Source: Apostichopus japonicus (taxonomy: Eukaryota; Echinodermata; Holothuroidea; Aspidochirotida; Stichopodidae). Taken from it: a stretch of DNA of 64,000 nt. The DNA lies in assembly GCF_037975245.1 (NCBI RefSeq), contig NC_092569.1:8791001-8855000 (forward strand), written 5' to 3'. The notes beneath the pieces were generated by a model that made no database searches, had not been told where the DNA came from, and saw only the letters and a list, made by a program, of their open reading frames with translations. Below, one piece after another: positions 51,730-64,000 of this stretch (positions are counted from its first letter, which is position 1; every line of letters starts with the position of its first letter). The position numbers and the translations under genes were made by a program.

Positions 51730-54165
51730 TTTATGAACTAGTACCATTTATCTACTACTACCATTCATCTACTATACCCATTTATCTATTAGTTCCCATT
51801 TATCCACTAGTATCATTTAACTACTCGTACCCATTATCTTCTAGTACCCATTTATCTACTGGTATCCATAATCTACTATACCCATTTATCTACTAGTACC
51901 CATTATCTACTAGTACATATTTATCTACTAGTAACCATTTATCTACTAGAACCCATTTATCTATTAGTACCCATTTATTTACCATACCCATTTATCTACT
52001 ATTACCCATTATCTACTATAACTTGTTTATCTACTAGTACCATTTATTTACTAGTACCCATTATCTATTATACCCATTTATCTATTAGTACCCATTTATC
52101 TACTAGTACTATTTATCTACTACTACCCATTATCTACTTTACCCATTTATCTATTAGTACCCATTAACCTACTACTACCATTTATCTACTCGTACCCATT
52201 ATCTACTAGTACCCATTTATCTTCTGGTACCCATAATCTACTAGTACTCATTTATTTACTAGTAACCATTTATCTACTAGAACCCATTTATCTGCTAGTA
52301 CTATTTATCTACTACTACCCATTATCTACTATACCCATTTATCTATTAGTACCCATTAATCTACTAGTACCTATTTATATACTAGTTCCCATATTCTACT
52401 AGTATCCATTTATCTTCTAGTACCCATTATCTTCTAGTACTTATTTATCTACTAGTAACCATTTATCTACTAGTACACATTTATTTAATAGTGCCAATTA
52501 TCTACAGTACCCATTTATCTACTAGTACTATTGATCTACTACTACCCATTATCTACTATACCCATTTATCTATTAGTACCCATTTATCTATTAGTACCCA
52601 TTTATCTACTAGTACCCATTTATGTACTAGTTCCCATTATCTACTAGTAACCATTTTTCTACTAGTACCATTTATCTACTACTACCCATTATCTACTATA
52701 CCCATTTATCTATTAGTACCCATTTATCTACTCGAACCATTTATCGACTCGTACCCATAATCTACTAGTACCCATTTATCTACTATTAACCATAATTTAC
52801 TAATACCCATTATCTACTAGTAACCATTTATCTATTAGAACCCATTTATCTACTAGTACCCTTTTATCTGTTAGAACCCATTTATCTATTAGTACCCATT
52901 TATCTATTAGAACCCATTTATCTAGTAGTAACAATTTATCTAATAGAACCCATTTATCTATTAGTACCCATTTATTTACTAGTTCCCATTATCTACCAGT
53001 ACCCATTTTTCTACTAGTACCCATTTCTACTAGTACTTATTTATCTACTAGTAACCATTTATCTACTAGTACCCATTTATGTACTAGTTCCCATTATCTA
53101 CTAGTACCCATTTATCTACTAGTACAATTTATCTACTGGTACCCATTATCTACTAAACCCATTTATCTATTAGTACCCATTTATCTACTAGTACCATTTA
53201 TCTACTCGTACCCATTATCTACTAGTACCCATTCATCTACTGGTACCCATAATCTACTATACCCATTTATGTACTATTACCCATTTATCTACTAGTACCC
53301 ATTATCTACTAGTAACCATTTATCTACTAGTATCCATTAATCTAATAGAACCCATTTATCTGCTAGTACTATTTATTTACTACTACCCATTATCTACTAT
53401 ACCCATTTATCTATTAGTACCCATTTATCTACTCGTACCCATTATCTAATAATACCCATTTATCTACTGGTACCCATAATCTACTACACCTATTTATGCA
53501 CTAGTTCCCAATATCTACTTATACCCATTTATCTACTAGTACCCATTATTTACTAATACCCATTATCTACTAGTACCCTTTTATCTATTAGAACCCATTT
53601 ATGTACTAGTACCCATTTATTTATTAGAACCCATGTATCTATTAGTACCCATTTATCTACTATTTATGTACTAGTTCCCATTATCTACTAGTACCCATTT
53701 ATCTACTAGTACCATTTATCTCTTACTACCCTTTTATCTACTATACCCATTTATCTATTAGCCCCCATTTATTTCCTAGTACCATTTATCTACTCGTACC
53801 CATTTATCTACTAGTACCCATTTATCTACTAGTGCACATGTATCTACTAGTACCCATTTATTTACTGGTACCCATAATCTACTATATCCATTTATCTACT
53901 AGTATCCATTTATCTACTAGTATCCATTTATCTACTAGTACGCATTATCTACTAGTACTTATTTATCTATTAGAACCTATTTATCTATTAGTACCCATTT
54001 ATATACTAGTACACATTTATGTACTAGTTCTCATATTCTACTCGTACCCATTTATCTACCAGTACCATTTATCTACTATTACCCATTATCTACTATACCC
54101 ATATATCTATTAGTACCCATTTATCTACTATTACCATTTATCTACTCGTACCCATATATCTATTG
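51730..54165. repeat. Minisatellite, 18-bp unit, about 2.4 kb
   Basis: Degenerate tandem copies of CCATTTATCTACTAGTAC, with frequent 16-17-bp variants (CCATTATCTACTAGTAC) and CTATTAG or CTACTAT forms; well over 120 copies. Open frames such as STHLSTSTHY are repeat artefacts. Confidence 0.97.
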
Positions 54166-54888
54166 ATGATGGCTTTACAGGATAATTACTCTGAAATAAA
54201 AACCCGCTTTTGCTCCACTTCCCCTCTGCTCTGTATCCTCATTACACCGAGAAGTTTCATACATTGAGAGATTGTGTCTAGGCACACTTTTGATTTGCTG
54301 TCCCACAATGATGAGGTGTTGGAATGGTAATAATACCTTCAGACTAGCTTCTATTGTTGGTGGTTTAGTTGATTTATAGTCCTATGGGTGACACCGCCTT
54401 GAGGCAATCCTCTCGAAGAGGGTTTAGGAGTGTTATAAACCTTTGATTAACATAATTGTTAGGTCTGTCACACCTCCCTGCTGCTAGTGAACATGAACTA
54501 ATGTTACGCTACAACAGTATATATTCGTTTTACACTTTTGAAAAACCATACGTTTATATTTATATTTCAATGATAACATGAGGCCAAGATACGGGGAGGA
54601 TAAGGGGAGGCACATGATACCGTCAGGGGAGGCACATGATCCCGACAGGGTTCTGAAAGTGCCATTCTGGTATGTGGCATAATAACAACAGTGGAATTAC
54701 AATTAGAAAGCAAGTTCTCAAATGTATATAACATACATGAAAGTATGTTTTAATATATCCGAGTAAAATGGTTTGTTGCGACTGGCATTAAAATATATCA
54801 TGCCCTTTAATTTGAGAGTTAACTACTCTCTCCTACTCTTACTTGCTGTGTCGTTTATTGGGGAAATATGCGCCATACATGTATAAGG
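54166..54888. other. Unannotated interval
   Basis: Contains a short duplicated GGGGAGGCACATGAT word at 54603-54642; otherwise nothing recognised. Confidence 0.5.
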
Positions 54889-55707
54889 CAGCGACGTAGG
54901 CAGGAAGCTTATGGATTTGAATTACGGGTGTTTTAAAAAAGATAACTTGGCCAAAAAAAAGTGTAGCCCCGGGCCTACAGTGCTACATACTGGCTACGCT
55001 CCTGATCATATGATATCATATTATCAGCAGGTTTCGTTTCCTGCTTGAATTCTTTACATGTTCTTTTACATAATATATCAGAAAGACAAACAGGGTGCTC
55101 TTTTACAATTTTTCCAGTAGGATAATTCTTTTTTTTTTGTCCAATGTCTGGACTTTAATACATTTGACAAACTTAACTGTGGACGATATAAAGTTCCATA
55201 TTTTGTAATAAAGCCAGATATGCAATGGCTCAAAAACAAATATCGTTATCGCAGTGTATTAGCAGTGTAATAATTATTTATAGGAAATGCGTATCACGTA
55301 CGATTGCTAGCTTAGCTTCATAACATGCTGTTCGTGCAACAACTTAGGACGAATCAAAGAAAGGATGAGAACGAACGTTGTCGACGTTGTTGTGCACACG
55401 GTTCGTGACATTCCATAATGTGCGGTTAGGTAGGCAATATGTATGTTATTACGCAGTGGCAAACTGTAGGCTTGTAATAGGCTATAGGCTAAATTTAGCT
55501 AATGGCATCTGCCAAAATAAGTAAGTAGTTGAATCAGTAGGCGTGAATTTTACTACGATTATAATCGAGTCAACGGAGCTGAAGAGTATTCAAGATCAAA
55601 AGAGCACTGACAAAATACCATGCTAAAAAACGACAGTTTAAAAAAAAACTACTCTGAAAGGGGGGGGGGAGCGGTCGCTCCCCCTGCTCCCCCTGGCTAC
55701 GTCCCTG
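54889..55707. mobile_element. hAT-like element (819 bp)
   Basis: Ends CAGCGACGTAGGCAGG and, inverted, CAGGGACGTAGCCAGG (14 of 16), flanked by GTATAAGG and GTATAAGA (seven of eight). A second terminal-like sequence, CTGGCTACGCTCCTG, occurs at about 54993-55007. No transposase is visible. Confidence 0.72.
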
Positions 55708-55715
55708 GTATAAGA

Positions 55716-56253
55716 AGGTCTAGGCATATCAACAGTGCAATAGGCATCGTCTTTAAATGCAGTGCAAGATCTAAACCGAACCTGTAACCTGGCTGAATGT
55801 TTCCGCACAACTACCAAACATGCCTTCCCTTGTATCTATGTTTTTCTTAAATTAATCAGCATGTGTCCTTTTAAAATAAGACGTTTCCAATAGCCAATTC
55901 ACTAGTTTTGTTTGCAAGCACTTCTGGGAACTCTCAGTAGTTGTAGAGCTAGAAATAGATTGATCGAAGCCATAGGCCATGCATTAGCTGAAGGTCGAAA
56001 TTTGCTTGTTTCGTTCCAGCAACTGCAGGACTAAAATTTCTCTACAGAATTGAATGCATAAATTAATGAAGATTAATGATCCAAAAGTTCTCCATGTGCT
56101 TTCCTGCAGTTTTTTGCAATGTCGCTCGAAAGATCGAACTATATTTTTGATTGCGTATGTTAAGAAACCTGCCGTGTTACGTTCAAAAGTCGTGCGCCAG
56201 TGAGATATCTGTATCATGTGATATGAATTGTCCAATGAGCCATGAGTTCTGAG
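55716..56253. other. Unannotated interval
   Basis: No feature recognised. A minus-strand open frame of about 124 codons (55984-56358) covers the opposite strand of the next gene's start and has no family-like sequence. Confidence 0.45.
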
Positions 56254-56331
56254 TGCAATCTTTGTAGAAAACAATAAACACGGCGGCTCCCTTTGCAATC
56301 TTTGTAGAAAACAATAAACATGGCGGCTCCC
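56254..56331 (+). repeat. 38-bp tandem duplication across the start codon of the broken gene
   Basis: TGCAATCTTTGTAGAAAACA ATAAACAYGGCGGCTCCC occurs at 56254-56291 and 56294-56331. The only difference by eye is ACG in the first copy and ATG in the second. The ATGGCGGC is also a YY1-type core. Confidence 0.93.
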
Positions 56332-58219
56332 ACGGGCGCTAGTCAGTCTCCGACACAAGAAAATTTACAGTGCTTAATGCACATTGATTCTGTAAAATTT
56401 GAAGCAGTCAAGTCACTGACGAATAAACGATGGTCTAAAGTTACTTCCAGCGCTCAAGATTGGCTTAATCTCAGCGGCAGAGACAGTGAAATCGCCGAAC
56501 TAATCCAATACATGGGGTTACTCGATGGCCTACTACGATCAAGCGTGTTGGTTCATTGTTAGCAAGCGCATCATTGCTGCAAGAAAACGGAAAGTACCAG
56601 AGGAGACGCATATGATTTGAAACGAAGAAGTGATGGAAAAGATCGAGGCAACCAAGCAGAAGCTCTGGTGTATTGCCTGTGCAATGTATTATATGTTAGA
56701 AAAGAAACTCATACATTCCTCGGCGTTGCGAACAGGTGCAGGACAAGCTGTCGCAGGCTGAGGCTTTAGATGGAGGTAAGCCTAAGCATACTACACGACT
56801 CTACTTGTACTTCTGTGGCATAGTTGAAGTGTTTAGAGAAATTGCATAATGCAACATCAGGAGCTCTTGAGGGATAGAATCCAAGTCAAAGGGTACAGTG
56901 TTGGACCTGAACATAGTTTAATTAATGGCATGGTCATCTGATTTGTTTTATTAGTTGGTGGTAGGCATGGAAATTTGTTTCAAATTCTCCTTCTGGGGCA
57001 CTAGCCTAGGTGTTAAATACAGGCTTCATAGTGTTCTTACTGTGGCACCTTATTTGAATGATAGAGATATTATATTAGTTAGAAAACTAAGTGTAACAAA
57101 AGTGGCATAAGTTTAGGTTTGCAAGGTCTTATTGTCAGCCTGTCTAGCTTTACCAAACTGAACAAGTACAGTATCTGACTCCTTTATTATTAGTAACAGA
57201 TATAATCTACCATTGTTTCATTTAAACCATAATGTTAAAAAAAACCTGTTTTAATTCTTCTTTGCATGACACTGATTTACAAAAAGTGGAAGTGTCTTTG
57301 TTCATCCATAATAGATTAGCAGATCACTTGGTATATAAATGAAATTGTCTTGGTTCTTACTTGTTCAAACTTACATTTTTATCAACAGAAAATGCAAAAC
57401 AATTTGCTGTTTTTATTTCATTTCATTAAAGGATTGCTTGGACAAGCAGCCGAGCGGCAAAAGATGAGCCCAGTTTTATGCATATGAGAGGGAAAGACTG
57501 TGTTGCCATTAAGTGAGGTACCACCATGTTGAAGGAACTAGATACGATTCTTGACAAGGAAGACTGATACAAATCTTGAAAGGTAAAGTACTGTCTTCAA
57601 TGTGTGGTTCATTGAGTGTTCAGGGGTGGATCTAGGACTTTTGGAATGTGGGGTCCTCCCCCAAGAAAAATTTAAAGAATTCTCTAAACGCTTTGAGATG
57701 CAATATCAGGATAATCTTTCCATTGAAATTCTTAAAGTAATTTGCAACATATTTCTAGCTGAATTGTAATTATATCAGTACCCCATAAAAAAATGTGCGA
57801 TTCATAAATATCCAATTTCATGGTACAAGGTGTTCTGTTCATCTCCATCCTCAGAGCAGAGTTTACCACCAACAAAAGATGCTCTGATCCAACATGTGAA
57901 GCGCTGCACCTACCAGGCTGCTATTCACAGTAGGGTATTACAGCAAAGGATTGATGCACCCTCACCAGAGAGACATGGATGGAAACTTGAAAATGATGAT
58001 CTTATAATAATTTGGTTGACAAAACCACCTGCCCCAGATGTTTTGCTTCAGTGTGTCAGCTGTAGTTGTGTAGTCGGCAAATGTCTTAAAGGAAGATGTT
58101 CCTGTATGCATGCACAGCTGCCGTGTACAGACCTATGTAAATGTAGAAGTTGAAGCAACTTCCAAGAATATGTTGAGATTGTTAATGCAGGGGAAGATGA
58201 TTTGGAGGATGAACTGTGA
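56320..58219 (+). pseudogene. Broken gene of an invertebrate family with Cys-rich C-terminus
   Basis: The 5' part (56320-56562) encodes MAAPTGASQSPTQENLQC and FEAVKSLTNKRWSKV. A following segment in another frame (QACWFIVSKRIIAARKRK, near 56540-56600) continues it, indicating a frameshift near 56515. The 3' part starts after CATCCTCAG at about 57855: SLPPTKDALIQHVKR, LTKPPAPDVLLQCVSCSC, CLKGRCSCMHAQLPCTDLCK. This architecture recurs in uncharacterised proteins of marine invertebrates. A TGA at 58151-58153 stands where a Cys is expected (C-K-C-R-S-stop); the frame then continues SNFQEYVEIV...DEL to TGA at 58217. Function unknown. A working gene with unusual splicing cannot be excluded. Confidence 0.6.
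57855..58153 (+). pseudogene. Cys-rich 3' exon of the broken gene
   Basis: Dense Cys pattern: CVSCSC-x4-CLKGRCSC-x6-CTDLCKC over about 40 residues, probably zinc-binding. The acceptor CCATCCTCAG fits the frame starting QSLPPTKDAL-like sequence. The stop at 58151 cuts it before the final Cys. Confidence 0.65.
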
Positions 58220-60220
58220 TGGTGTTAGATCTTGATATCTTAGTCTGAAATTTTATTCAAGTTTGAAGTTTGTGAAGAGGGTTAACTTTTTCGAAGTCAT
58301 GTTGTCATTATTTTGTTCCCCAGAGTTTAAAGGAACCAGAAAACATGATCTTATTCATATTTTCATTTTAGCTATTAGTAGTTCTACATAGATTACCCTA
58401 CCTACCAGACACCTAATGATAAATATCCACATTTTCTTCAAATCACACTCTTTTTTCCTGAGGGGGGGGGGGGGGAGGGGAGGGGAGTGTTATGGGTATG
58501 CTTTACCTCTTGCATATTCACAACTACATTTACTGATGACGATGACGCAAGTACCGCGTCCTGATACCAGTCAGAGGTTTATATACCGTTGTTGGGGAAC
58601 CATCACCTCTGACCCTGTTCCAATAATACGGTTCTTTATTGTTTTGCCGTAACATTGCATTACCTGTTTATTTCTATTGTTAATACGTTCTGTGCATCTG
58701 TTCAAGTTTTGACTGAAGGATGATTCAAGTCTTTAGTGACTTTCATTTCATCTTATTATCTTCACTTCTACAACGGAATGGACTTTCCCTTTTCCATACC
58801 ATATCTGACTTCCATCCAATGAATTGAAGTGGATCCTGTTATAACTAGTACAACTGTCCTTGGATGAACTTTTAATCATTTAGTAATTCCGCGCCACGCC
58901 TTCTGATGAATCACTCGTTATCTCGAATCATCGCAAAGGCCCAGCTCTACTACACCATTGAGTTCATCGACTTCAGACCCAGTCTTAATAGATTAGTTAT
59001 TTCTTTCTATCTGGGGCCTTTAGTTAACTGTCTTTGTTATTTACTTATTTGTACCATTCACCTTTATTATTCATATAATTTGTAGAATATAGAAATATTA
59101 TTATTCAAAATACCATTCGAAACCGCGTCGATCTTTTCTTTTATGCGTTATTTTCCTTGGTTTCCGTAACAGGGAGGAAGTACCTAATTTTGCAGAAGAC
59201 TGTAGAAGGAGTACTAAGGTAACAGAGATATACCGGCTATAACTTTATTACACATCTACGATATGCCATGACGTCTTAGTGTGCCAACTCATATATTGAT
59301 CTATACAAAAGAAATAGCTCACCGCAGTCGTAGGGCACTGGCACATCTCATTGTAACCAGGGATTTAGCAACATGTAAAGTAGAGGGAAGGGGTCACATG
59401 TGTAAAACAGTTGGGATGGGGAGTGTAACAATTATGGAGAGGAACTTTTCATTATATGTGTATGTTTACTCATACATGCACAGACGAAATGCATTCAAAA
59501 CACAGAAAAAAAAGAAAGAAAAATATTTGATTTATTACAAAGCATAATATCTGAATTTATTAAAAGTGGTTCCTTTTTTATAATTAAAACCCTTATTAGG
59601 TAATGTGTAAAAATTGTAGTTCATATTCCAAAGTTAAGAGTGTGCATTTTTTATCAGTTTGGCGAAAGTGGAGGGGGGAGGGGGTGGCACAACTGGTAAT
59701 GCCTGAACCTTAGCCCAGAATCCTCTCCCACTATTCTTATCACCCTGACCCAACTATTATACAAAATACATAATTCAGTCGTAATTAAACATTATATAAG
59801 AAAACAGGGGTTTGTATGCACCACTGTACCAAATCTAACGTCAGTGTGTTCCAAATACATAGCATCGTAGCACGTTATGTCTATATAACATACCCAATTT
59901 CGAGGGTGCGTTACGAAAATACTGCAGGAAACTCTTTGGAGAACTTTTGATATAATGTCTGTGATGCTTTGAACTACCCAAAAATGCTTTATAAATCTAG
60001 ACCCAGTGTTGTTGAACGACACTGATTTTATAGTCTCTTTTTGAGTTTCAGCTGATGGCCTAATGGTATTGACACATAGCTCGGCAATGTTTGTCTACAC
60101 GTGTACACCGAATTACTCGTGGGGACGGTATGATAGGCTTGCAGCGTTTAACTTGCGTTGTGGAGCATGTGCTTCGTGGTTTCATTTGACGCTACGGATT
60201 GCAAGAGAATTTTACCTGTG
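58220..60220. other. Unannotated interval
   Basis: Contains a poly-G tract at 58461-58484, G-rich words near 59670, and otherwise AT-rich sequence. No gene recognised on either strand. Confidence 0.5.
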
Positions 60221-60470
60221 CTGTGGCAGAGTGGATGAAGGTGATGGCATTTGAAGCAATGAGGCTTAAAACTCGGGAGGTTACGGGTTCGATACCTGGC
60301 CGGGTCATGGCAAGGAGAGTTTTTTCATCCAAGAGCAATCTACGGTTTTGCCATCTGAAGTGACTTTCTAAATTGATAAGCTGGAAGGCCACATAACTAT
60401 TTTTATTTTGGCTTGGGTTAGAAGATAAAGGTGTAGCTTGTTCACCCCACACACCCTGGATCTGCGCCTG
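60221..60470 (+). repeat. tRNA-derived SINE
   Basis: The plus strand has a pol III A box TGGCAGAGTGG (60224-60234) and B box GGTTCGATACC (60286-60296) in tRNA-Leu/Ser-like order, followed by a non-tRNA tail. The right boundary is uncertain. The antisense open frame (RPGIEPVTSRVL) is the usual artefact of such SINEs. Confidence 0.75.
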
Positions 60471-61311
60471 GACGTCCCCACCACTTTCCTTTTGTAGGTG
60501 GAATCAATTTATGTCATTTTAAAGAAACGAAACGTTACGGCTTGATGAAAACTTCATCTATGATGTGTTTCAATGCATTCAGTGTTAATGTCATTTGAGG
60601 TCATGACGTAACTGTTTCGGACTCCCGAAAAGAAAACTCAATTTATTCCACCGACGCACCATTTGTTAATAAATGTATAGGCTGTATGGCAGATGAAGTC
60701 ATAATTCATTTCTTAATGTTGAGAAAATGAGGTGGAATGTGACGAAGTTACATTCACGTACTTCTTAGGGCGAACTATAGCAAGGCGATTCCGTGTAATA
60801 AAGTGGACGGTTGAAGTATCGCCCAAATGCAGTGACAGTTCCCATATTGTTGTATGAGGATTAGTGACAAAACAGTGTCTTGAAAGTTGTGTTGTTTTCA
60901 CCTTCATATTCTATAGGGTACTACAGCCAGAGGTGGTGTTTATCTCTACCCACCCCCCCCCCCCCCCCTCAATCACACCTTTACCTATAATTCAGCTCCA
61001 AAATATTCCTTGATTCCTTTCTCCTCTCTTCCACAAGGAAGCACAAAAAAAAAAGATGAGGACAGTGGATTTATAGGTGATAAAGTTTTCAATGTGATTG
61101 GCCTCAACAATTCAATGCAATCACAATACAGACTCAACGTACAGACGTAATGATGGCTAAGTTATAGCAACAGACTAGTACACTGAAAGTAAGCTGGGTG
61201 TTCATATTCAACCTTATGTTAACGTAACTAGTTCAGTACAATAATTGACGCCAGCAATTTGGAGGCACTGAATAAAAGACGCATTATACAAGAACAGCTT
61301 TATAACGCAAA

Positions 61312-61446
61312 ACTAATGCACTCCGTCAATAACACAAAACGAAGGCACTACTTCAATAACGAAAAACGAGCGCATTGCGTCAATAACGCAAATCGAACGC
61401 ATTGCGTCAATAACGTTAAACGAACGCACTGCGTTAATAGCACAAT
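61312..61446. repeat. Minisatellite, 27-bp unit, about 5 copies
   Basis: Units of GCATTGCGTCAATAACGCAA ATCGAAC with substitutions. The open plus-strand frame (THCVNNVKR-like) results from the period being a multiple of three. Confidence 0.9.
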
Positions 61447-63119
61447 CTACCGAGTATAGTTCGGTACACAAAACTCAGGATACTTTATTTCGATCTATCC
61501 TGTGCTAAAGAGAACGCATATTTACCTAAATATTCAGACTTGTTTCTGGAAAATGTTATACAATGAAAACAACACTGTACTTAGACTGTGGATACAGTTA
61601 CGTTAGCTCAGTTCTCGAATAACTGCACCTTTTATGTTAAAACTACAATTCCAGTAAATTCATCACAATGATAAATTAATGCCAGATCATTTATTCTATT
61701 ATATATTATATCATAAATTAAAGTTAAAAGTGAAGTGAGCCCCGTCAAACTGCTGTCTCAACATTAATAACTACTGGCCTAGTTGTGTCAGTTACACCAC
61801 GTGAGCTTTACGCCGAATGACCTAATGTTGATTTAGTACGCGTAATATTAGATAAACATTTACGATAGTCACGTCAAATACGTTTCTCAATGATTTTACA
61901 TTTTCAAAGGACTTACCTAAAATATGCCGATGCTGATCTTACTGGGAGACACTATCCAGAGACCCTCAGCTACCGTTCGTTCTTCAGTTGCTTCTTCAGT
62001 TATACATACGTTATACATAGGTGTTAGTAACGGAAATGATTCTTTTGTAACAGCAATAATTTGATTGGTTGTACCTTGTGCATAACGCGAGCCTTCAGCT
62101 GATAGAAAACTTACAACAGTTCTTGTGATGAACTATTTAACAGACAAAGCTGCACTATACTGTCAGGACAATATCTATTCTTGGACGTCCGCCTTATCTG
62201 AGAGAAGTTACAAAACATTTACACAATGCTCCCGAGTTGCTTGCATGAAAAGCCACCGGCGGCATAAGTAGGCAATACAGAGGGATTTACGTTACAATAC
62301 TTAGTTAGTTTTGCAATATATCTGTAATATATTTCAAGGTTAGAATGTATTTCCATTTCAAATCCAAAAGTAAACAACCGTGATTGTTGTTCCTTTTCAT
62401 ATGATATAAGGGGTTTATTTCACTTGAAAACCCTCCCAACTCAATGGTAAATGTTGGCAATTTATATAGTATTGTAGACAAAGCTATGAAGTGTGAAGTT
62501 AAGTATGCTATTCTCTCATTGCATATGCTGTATATTTTTGGAGAAACTTTAGACTTCACGGTTGTGCATTATGCATGAAGAAATTGTCTTTTTAAACGTT
62601 TAAGACTTCCAAACTGACGTGATGCTAATGTTGAAAGGGTGGGGGCCGGGATTGGGCTGGGGTAAGGGAGTGGGGTGGGGCGGGGGCTATCTTTAGACAG
62701 TTACTTAGTTAACTTTACAACGTTAACTTATAACTATGATTTTCTGACTGATATATCTTCCATCTTTTCTTATTAGATTACAGAAACTTTCTTGTAATCA
62801 AGCCTTCAATTGACCTTTCACCTTTCATTGTAAAGGTCTCAGAAGTCCCTAGCACGTTACAGCTTCCTACCCAACTTGAAGAAATCATCTTGCAAATACT
62901 GCCAATCGATCAAAAACATATAATGAATCCATCCGCGGACACAAGCTAGCATCATTCTTACGTGTATGCGAACAAATAAGAAATCTATTGTTGTGTAAAA
63001 CATGCGTGGGCTGTTGCTCGCGTGAACTGTTGCGCGCGTGAACTGGCTTTACCTTCTTGTGTTTAAGGTGTACATAACTCAGCAATCTAGCACATTCGAC
63101 GCTTAAACCTTTCTTAAAT
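61447..63119. other. Unannotated interval
   Basis: No gene recognised; a G-rich stretch lies at 62639-62690. Confidence 0.5.
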
Positions 63120-63960
63120 TAAATACCCCAAAATTTGTCATAGCGCCTTGGTGATCGATACTTCACTTTTGACTTCAGTTTGACGTTTATCTCAGTTACC
63201 ATGGCAACCATATAATATGGTAGTACTTGCCATACCTACTCCTCATATATGTGAATGTTGCACGTCGATTCAATGCTTCCGGTTGGAATAATAGCATAAA
63301 TTCAATTGCTTATTTTGATATTTTAACTCTGACCGCTAAATTTTGCCACCATAGCAACCACATATTTTAAAACTATCCGACATCTGACATCTTATAACTG
63401 TCAAGATTCCAAGTCAATCCAATGCAGCCTGTAAGAGTTAAAGCAAAAAGCTATTGTTCTGCTAATTTGAGTACTGACCATTGACCTTGACCTTAATTAA
63501 CATGGTAACTACATATAGCTGCATACACAATTTGGAGAAAACGGGGCCAGCCGTTTACTCGAATTTTTTTGACGCAATTTGCATTCAAACTATAGCCTTG
63601 ACACATGCCCTGTGACCCAGTTACCATTTCGGTAACCACAAATTTTGATAGCACTTGACATTTCAACTATGCCTGCGAACGTTGCTTGTCAATTCAATGT
63701 TTTCACTTGGAGTTAAAGCACAAAACCCTTTTCACTTAATTAGACCTTTGACATCTGACCTTTCGTTCTTAGAGAAACGAACTCTCATCATGGGGCACCT
63801 TCCTACCAAGTTTCAAAAAACCGACCCAGCCGTTTAGGTGGAGTCATTGACACAAGACTGCTGATGTAACAGATACGCAAACACGCATATGGACAGATTT
63901 AACACCGCCCCCCCCCCCAGTACGGTGGTCACCCTATCATAGATGACCCACGAGACATTA
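63120..63960. repeat. Degenerate dispersed repeat (same style as 8.4 and 14.2 kb)
   Basis: Diverged units with 'GTTACCATGGCAACCA(C)ATAT', 'TGACCTTGACCTT', 'TCCAAGTCAATCCAATGC' and 'CCAGCCGTTT...GGTGGAGTCATTGACAC'. The 'accaagtttcaa...cagccgttt' words suggest a genome-wide old repeat family. Confidence 0.55.
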
Positions 63961-64000
63961 AATATTACTATGGCAACCGGTGCTATGGAAACCGAGAGCC

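Noticed and set aside
51672-54113. Ser/Thr/Leu/Tyr-rich open frames
   Set aside because: Translations of the 18-bp minisatellite.
55984-56358. 124-codon minus-strand open frame
   Set aside because: No recognisable domain; it overlaps the start of the plus-strand pseudogene whose sequence resembles a known protein family.
57623-57662. CAGGGGTGGATCTAGGA as another hAT terminus
   Set aside because: Terminus-like, but no matching inverted end or 8-bp flank was found nearby.
60192-60452. 86-codon minus-strand frame with RPGIEPVTSRVL
   Set aside because: Antisense reading of a tRNA-derived SINE B-box region, a common artefact.

Overview
The window is animal nuclear DNA: AT-rich, intron-rich and full of microsatellites, minisatellites and hAT-type DNA transposons. 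Spliced genes with GT-AG introns, tRNA-derived SINE-like sequences and a two-finger MYND/DUF4470 gene suggest a marine invertebrate, most likely a deuterostome such as an echinoderm. The phylum is an inference. I see no bacterial, viral or CRISPR content.

Region 1 (about 1.0-34.1 kb, minus strand; promoter near 37.2 kb) is one large gene, RTEL1, the iron-sulfur DNA helicase that dismantles telomeric and other DNA secondary structures. I could join 25 coding exons in one uninterrupted phase: 2,541 nt, 847 codons. They run from the start codon at 34104 to an exon at 1020-1120; the 3' end lies beyond the window. Walker A, the four Fe-S cysteines, DEAH, SGTL, SEGLDF and QAVGRVIRH motifs are all present. 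The introns hold at least five unrelated minisatellites (periods about 151, 57, 30, 29 and 46 bp), a SINE, foldback and hAT elements, and a 62-bp duplication of the exon-8 splice donor.

Region 2 (about 34.1-41.8 kb) holds the 5' part of RTEL1 with a CRE/YY1-like promoter block, a telomere-like TTAGGG-rich stretch, and 4.5 kb without a recognisable gene apart from a perfect 56-bp palindrome.

Region 3 (41.8-46.9 kb, minus strand) is a complete two-coding-exon gene for a 589-residue protein with two N-terminal MYND zinc fingers and a DUF4470-like domain. An intron of 1.7 kb carries a 600-bp GAT/GGT triplet repeat. Upstream is a TATA box and a 282-bp module, present twice, with a perfect kappaB site and a perfect CRE in each copy.

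Region 4 (46.9-64 kb) is repeat-dominated: a 491-bp hAT-like MITE, a 2.6-kb hAT element with exact 8-bp target duplication and transposase remnant, a second MITE nested in it with its own exact target duplication, a 2.4-kb 18-bp minisatellite, another hAT element, a broken plus-strand gene with a Cys-rich C-terminus, a tRNA-derived SINE and a small 27-bp array. No intact host gene is evident here.

Exon ends and protein coordinates come from hand reading of splice sites and phase; transcripts would settle them.
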